Below, one piece after another: positions 63,001 through 64,000 of a stretch of 64,000 nucleotides of DNA. The notes under the pieces were generated by a model. It had not been told where the DNA came from. It saw only the letters and a list, made by a program, of their open reading frames with translations, and ran no database searches. Each line of letters opens with the position of its first letter. Within the stretch, counting starts at the first letter, position 1. A program made the translations under genes and the position numbers. The DNA comes from Schistosoma haematobium (taxonomy: Eukaryota; Platyhelminthes; Trematoda; Strigeidida; Schistosomatidae): positions 55,470,465-55,534,464 of the forward strand of contig NC_067195.1 in NCBI RefSeq assembly GCF_000699445.3. Reading direction: 5' to 3'.

Positions 63001-64000
63001 CAGTTGGTTCTAGCCTAATTTATAGTTGTGAAACGCGCACTTTGAAAATAAAGGATATACGCAAGCTATCAGAATTCGATCATCGAAGCTTTAAAACATG
63101 GATGTATGTTGAAATTAAAAAGTGGGTTAGCGTTTGGGTTAGACGTAGAGAACCAGGTAAGGATGACATATTTTCAGGAAATGAAGCAGTTGGGACAACA
63201 AATATCGCTGATATTACCACTATGGTTTTAATTTTCATAATCTCATCTTGTGAGTATATAATGTCAAAATTCAGACGTACCTACATATATCCCAATATTA
63301 ACGTTACCTTTATCTAAATGATTGATCATAAATATTTTCCATAAATACTTAAGGTTTCTCTCTTTTCACTTCCTACTGAATATCTGACAATCAAAATGTC
63401 CATTCCACCGTCAGTTAATTGTTGAAATTCCATAAGAAAGATTTATACAAATTGCTTGTAAAATATGCCAATTTATCATAACATATTAGGTAATATTGCT
63501 CAGAGTGATTCTAGTACTTAATTAGGTCATAAATAATGTTTTATCAACAACATTTTGCATACATAACTAAATTAGTGAATATTACAGATTTTAAGTAAAT
63601 TCACTGCTTAAAATTAAACTTTCTTTTATTTGTACATTTATATATGGTGGTAGTAGCGTTATTTACTTTAAAATTAGAAGTTCTAATTTGTGAAGCTTTT
63701 GTTACTGTTGTGAATAACATTTACCAGCATCTCTGTAGGTATGTATATTTATGTGTATATATCACATTTACCTTTTACAAACTACACTAAATTCATAACT
63801 ATAATCTTTGAGTGATTTAAAAAAGTTACATATAGTAACATGAAAATAATAATTATTATTATCACAGGAACAACGTACGATCTTGTAATATGAGGTAAAA
63901 TAAAAAATAACCATCCATGAATTAGTACAACATGAATAATTTGAAAGATGAATTTTCCAAGAACTTGTTTCTGTAGGAATAAACCACGATCAATTATAAT
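54558..64000 (-). CDS. piezo: Piezo-type mechanosensitive ion channel, 3' part of gene (5' exons beyond window)
   Basis: Seven exons join in frame: 63879-64000 (partial), 62056-62214, 61056-61389, 59530-59622, 58399-58571, 56430-56963, 54558-55086. Every junction has GT/AG sites and matching phase (2,2,0,0,2,2), giving 647 residues of the C-terminal part. Piezo proteins are very large trimeric cation channels (usually over 2,000 residues) of the plasma membrane, opened by membrane tension. Family marks seen here are PF(X2)E(X6)W (PFLYELRNVMDW), the anchor stretch SAYQIRSGYPRRILGNFLTK, an outer pore helix, a low-similarity extracellular cap, an inner helix, and the terminal block LEELPHVDRIL with FLYRSSETMIKWTR. 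The gene is cut at the right edge of the window, so the N-terminal blades and promoter are not visible. Introns carry transposon debris, but no exon is broken by a stop or frameshift. Family assignment is near certain; exon ends are inferred without transcript data. Confidence 0.95.
55087..56429 (-). other. Piezo intron (last) with antisense RT fragment
   Basis: GTAATT...TTTTACAG intron of 1,343 nt. It contains a non-LTR reverse-transcriptase 3' fragment on the plus strand (55420-55890), antisense to the gene, and otherwise AT-rich unique sequence. Confidence 0.85.
55420..55890 (+). pseudogene. RT fragment of second non-LTR family in Piezo intron
   Basis: Matches 12545-13010 (IDNFIYLRSLISPNRLVSDE, then WLSHVLLMPNQ) with many substitutions, frameshifts and no tail. 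It is antisense to the Piezo transcript. Confidence 0.8.
56430..56963 (-). CDS. piezo: Piezo exon: rest of cap and start of inner pore helix
   Basis: 534 nt, phase 2 to 2. It opens after TTATTTGTAG with a hydrophilic, poorly conserved run (STKEIQSSHTSVEDIFSRKL). The cap strands follow, including LPRYVLLKKDKLRGAF and QAWWELKEK; WW..E recalls the EWWVIEL of vertebrate caps. The exon ends at GKVFNNYG, the entry to the inner helix. The donor GG/GTAATT at 56430-56429 rebuilds a Gly codon across the intron. Insertions rich in Asn and Ser make the cap longer than in vertebrates. Confidence 0.9.
56964..58398 (-). other. Piezo intron with (AAT)n microsatellite
   Basis: GTACTG...TTTGTAG intron of 1,435 nt. 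A long TAA/AAT run (56969-57022) sits directly beside the acceptor, so the polypyrimidine tract on the minus strand is replaced by an ATT repeat. No other element was recognised. Confidence 0.82.
56969..57022. repeat. (AAT)n microsatellite at a Piezo splice acceptor
   Basis: About 18 TAA units, starting six bases from the acceptor of the exon 56430-56963. Confidence 0.95.
58399..58571 (-). CDS. piezo: Piezo cap-domain exon
   Basis: 173 nt, phase 0 to 2. It encodes QTFGFLHNFEWNDLRYVTID and then SGNIWAITPPSYQALLMKLR. The G-x-I/L-W-x-I-x-P-P-S pattern is the recognisable cap landmark shared with animal Piezos (SGALWRISPPSRAQ in vertebrates). The acceptor is TTTTTCTAG; the donor is CAG/GTACTG. 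Confidence 0.88.
58572..59529 (-). other. Piezo intron with short RT tail fragment
   Basis: GTAAAA...TTCTAG intron of 958 nt. A roughly 90-bp piece at 59095-59185 on the plus strand matches the C-terminal coding end (CGTGACTA..AACCA.TGGTT) of the non-LTR family at 12382-13416. Confidence 0.8.
59095..59185 (+). pseudogene. Short RT tail fragment in Piezo intron
   Basis: Matches about 13098-13170 of the second family (the CGTGACTAC.ATAACCA.TGGTTAGAG region and the following AAAATCG). It is too short to judge orientation of origin beyond plus strand. Confidence 0.6.
59530..59622 (-). CDS. piezo: Piezo cap-domain mini-exon
   Basis: 93 nt (31 codons), phase 0 to 0, acceptor TTCAACAG and donor AAG/GTAAAA. 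It encodes PTFEFTSREGNIFTVNSSEL and ends RCHEKDK. Cap sequence diverges quickly between phyla, so identity rests on frame, splice sites and position between the outer helix and the next cap exon. NSS is a possible N-glycosylation sequon, plausible for an extracellular loop. Confidence 0.82.
59889..60345 (-). pseudogene. RT fragment of second non-LTR family in Piezo intron
   Basis: Minus-strand reading gives ADNVVLFDKDAGKMQSPLVA (the YADD site decayed to *ADN), then MGFSPSKYKSLLQSWPASTP and LRIGSEVVGRVDNLIYLESL. Upstream IPGGPLIDLE is readable. It lies on the same strand as Piezo. Confidence 0.82.
60470..60590 (-). mobile_element. SINE family B, degraded, in Piezo intron
   Basis: AGAAAGCATTGGACAACTGT, TCGTTTTAGTATGGGACTC and CAGAACCCAAGAC match a minus-strand family B copy. 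The catalytic core is lost. Confidence 0.6.
61056..61389 (-). CDS. piezo: Piezo exon with PF(X2)E(X6)W motif, outer pore helix and start of cap
   Basis: 334 nt, phase 2 to 0. It begins after TTTTCCAG with YLLVPFLYELRNVMDW, matching PF(X2)E(X6)W exactly. SSALSLYHWMELEDVYSKIF (anchor helices) and the YPTPRGQ turn follow. The hydrophobic outer helix is LTGGLLLLFFFICFWGPMAL. The exon closes with the first strands of the extracellular cap (NPPVLCTFSFSFGGFP). The donor is CCG/GTATGT. Motif order and spacing match the family. Confidence 0.93.
61390..62055 (-). other. Piezo intron with decayed SINE B
   Basis: GTAAGT...TTCCAG intron of 666 nt, holding a degenerate plus-strand SINE B copy at 61835-61970. 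Confidence 0.82.
61835..61970 (+). mobile_element. SINE family B, degraded, in Piezo intron
   Basis: GGGGATGTACACTATTAAAG, AGTTTCATAATAGGATAAAA and GTTTAGTACTTCCTGGA match the ribozyme and downstream flank of family B on the plus strand. Confidence 0.55.
62056..62214 (-). CDS. piezo: Piezo exon encoding anchor N-terminal part
   Basis: 159 nt, phase 2 to 2. It encodes PFTSGLAPQLLYLIKCVYFS then LSAYQIRSGYPRRILGNFLT and ends at VLFKG. The AYQIRxGYPxRILGNFLTKxYN stretch is among the best conserved parts of the family and forms the anchor below the outer helix. The acceptor is ATTTAG just above 62214; the donor GG/GTAAGT is at 62056-62055. Intron 62215-63878 separates it from the upstream exon. 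Confidence 0.92.
62215..63878 (-). other. Piezo intron with antisense RT pseudogene
   Basis: GTACGT...ATTTAG intron of 1,664 nt. Its middle (62490-63150) is a degenerate plus-strand reverse transcriptase. The 63200-63878 part is AT-rich with nothing recognised. Confidence 0.8.
62490..63150 (+). pseudogene. Diverged RT remnant with YADD motif in Piezo intron
   Basis: VRRDCPLSSLLLNLVIEI near 62548 is the conserved V.QGCPLSP block. EYADDMILFGESANK near 62670 is the catalytic block. After several stops, GVEKAWLVLLNLQHSFHKQD and KGRVYFIAVGSSLIYSCETR follow in the frame open at 62874-63317. It is an older relative of the second family. The 147-codon open frame is only the least damaged part. Confidence 0.8.
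63879..64000 (-). CDS. piezo: Piezo exon 1 of those in window (truncated by window edge)
   Basis: Forty full codons plus two bases. The protein runs from IIIDRGLFLQKQVLGKFIFQ through a hydrophobic helix (IIHVVLIHGWLFFILPHITR). It corresponds to the last peripheral transmembrane helix before the anchor; known Piezos have a similar HxWxFFxLP segment here. The donor is C followed by GTACGT at 63878-63877. I chose it because it leaves phase 2, which the next exon needs, and because the spacing to the next conserved cysteine (20 residues from I-T-R-S) equals that of vertebrate Piezo. Confidence 0.85.

Overview
The window is about 65% A+T, has long AT-rich non-coding tracts, spliced genes and dense retrotransposon debris. 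The repeats include schistosome-type SINEs that carry hammerhead ribozymes (Sm-alpha-like). I read it as genomic DNA of a blood fluke, genus Schistosoma; the species cannot be settled from sequence alone. No bacterial, organellar or CRISPR features are present.

One host protein gene is recognisable. It is the 3' part of a Piezo mechanosensitive ion-channel gene on the minus strand (54558 to beyond 64000). I resolved seven exons by hand from splice sites, reading-frame phase and protein similarity: the helices leading to the anchor, the anchor with the PF(X2)E(X6)W motif, the outer pore helix, the extracellular cap, the inner pore helix and the cytosolic C-terminus ending in the YRSxETMIKWTR block. 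A 96-residue Pro/Ser/Thr/Asn-rich tail follows that block. Its six introns (0.7 to 1.7 kb) hold reverse-transcriptase debris, decayed SINEs and a microsatellite.

The other 54 kb is intergenic and built from layered mobile elements: (1) an almost complete RTE-clade non-LTR retrotransposon (47059-50310, minus, 13-bp target duplication, two premature stops) plus two fragments of relatives (1-710, 29706-30673); (2) a second non-LTR family, found 5'-truncated at 12382-13416 with a 12-bp duplication and as fragments at 14888-14960 and in Piezo introns; (3) Penelope-like GIY-YIG remnants (1496-2488, 36950-37550); (4) two hammerhead-bearing SINE families, A (unit about 332 bp, 5 loci) and B (unit about 370 bp, 15 loci); (5) a 528-bp non-autonomous element E (3 loci), a tRNA-derived SINE D, LTR-like repeats F and G, and a repeat H.

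The most unusual pattern is that many family A and B loci are not simple copies but head-to-head inverted pairs, so each strand can encode a ribozyme. One such pair (25183-25528) is bounded by a 12-bp direct repeat, as if the whole palindrome inserted as one unit. Tandem 1.1 to 1.3-unit copies (7586-8025, 30674-31075) look like products of circular or multimeric RNA. A third foldback family (C; 10151-10412, 14250-14340, 36950-37035) carries a hammerhead-like core with almost no stem II and, at one locus, lies just downstream of a Penelope-like coding fragment. These are the best candidates for something under-described here.
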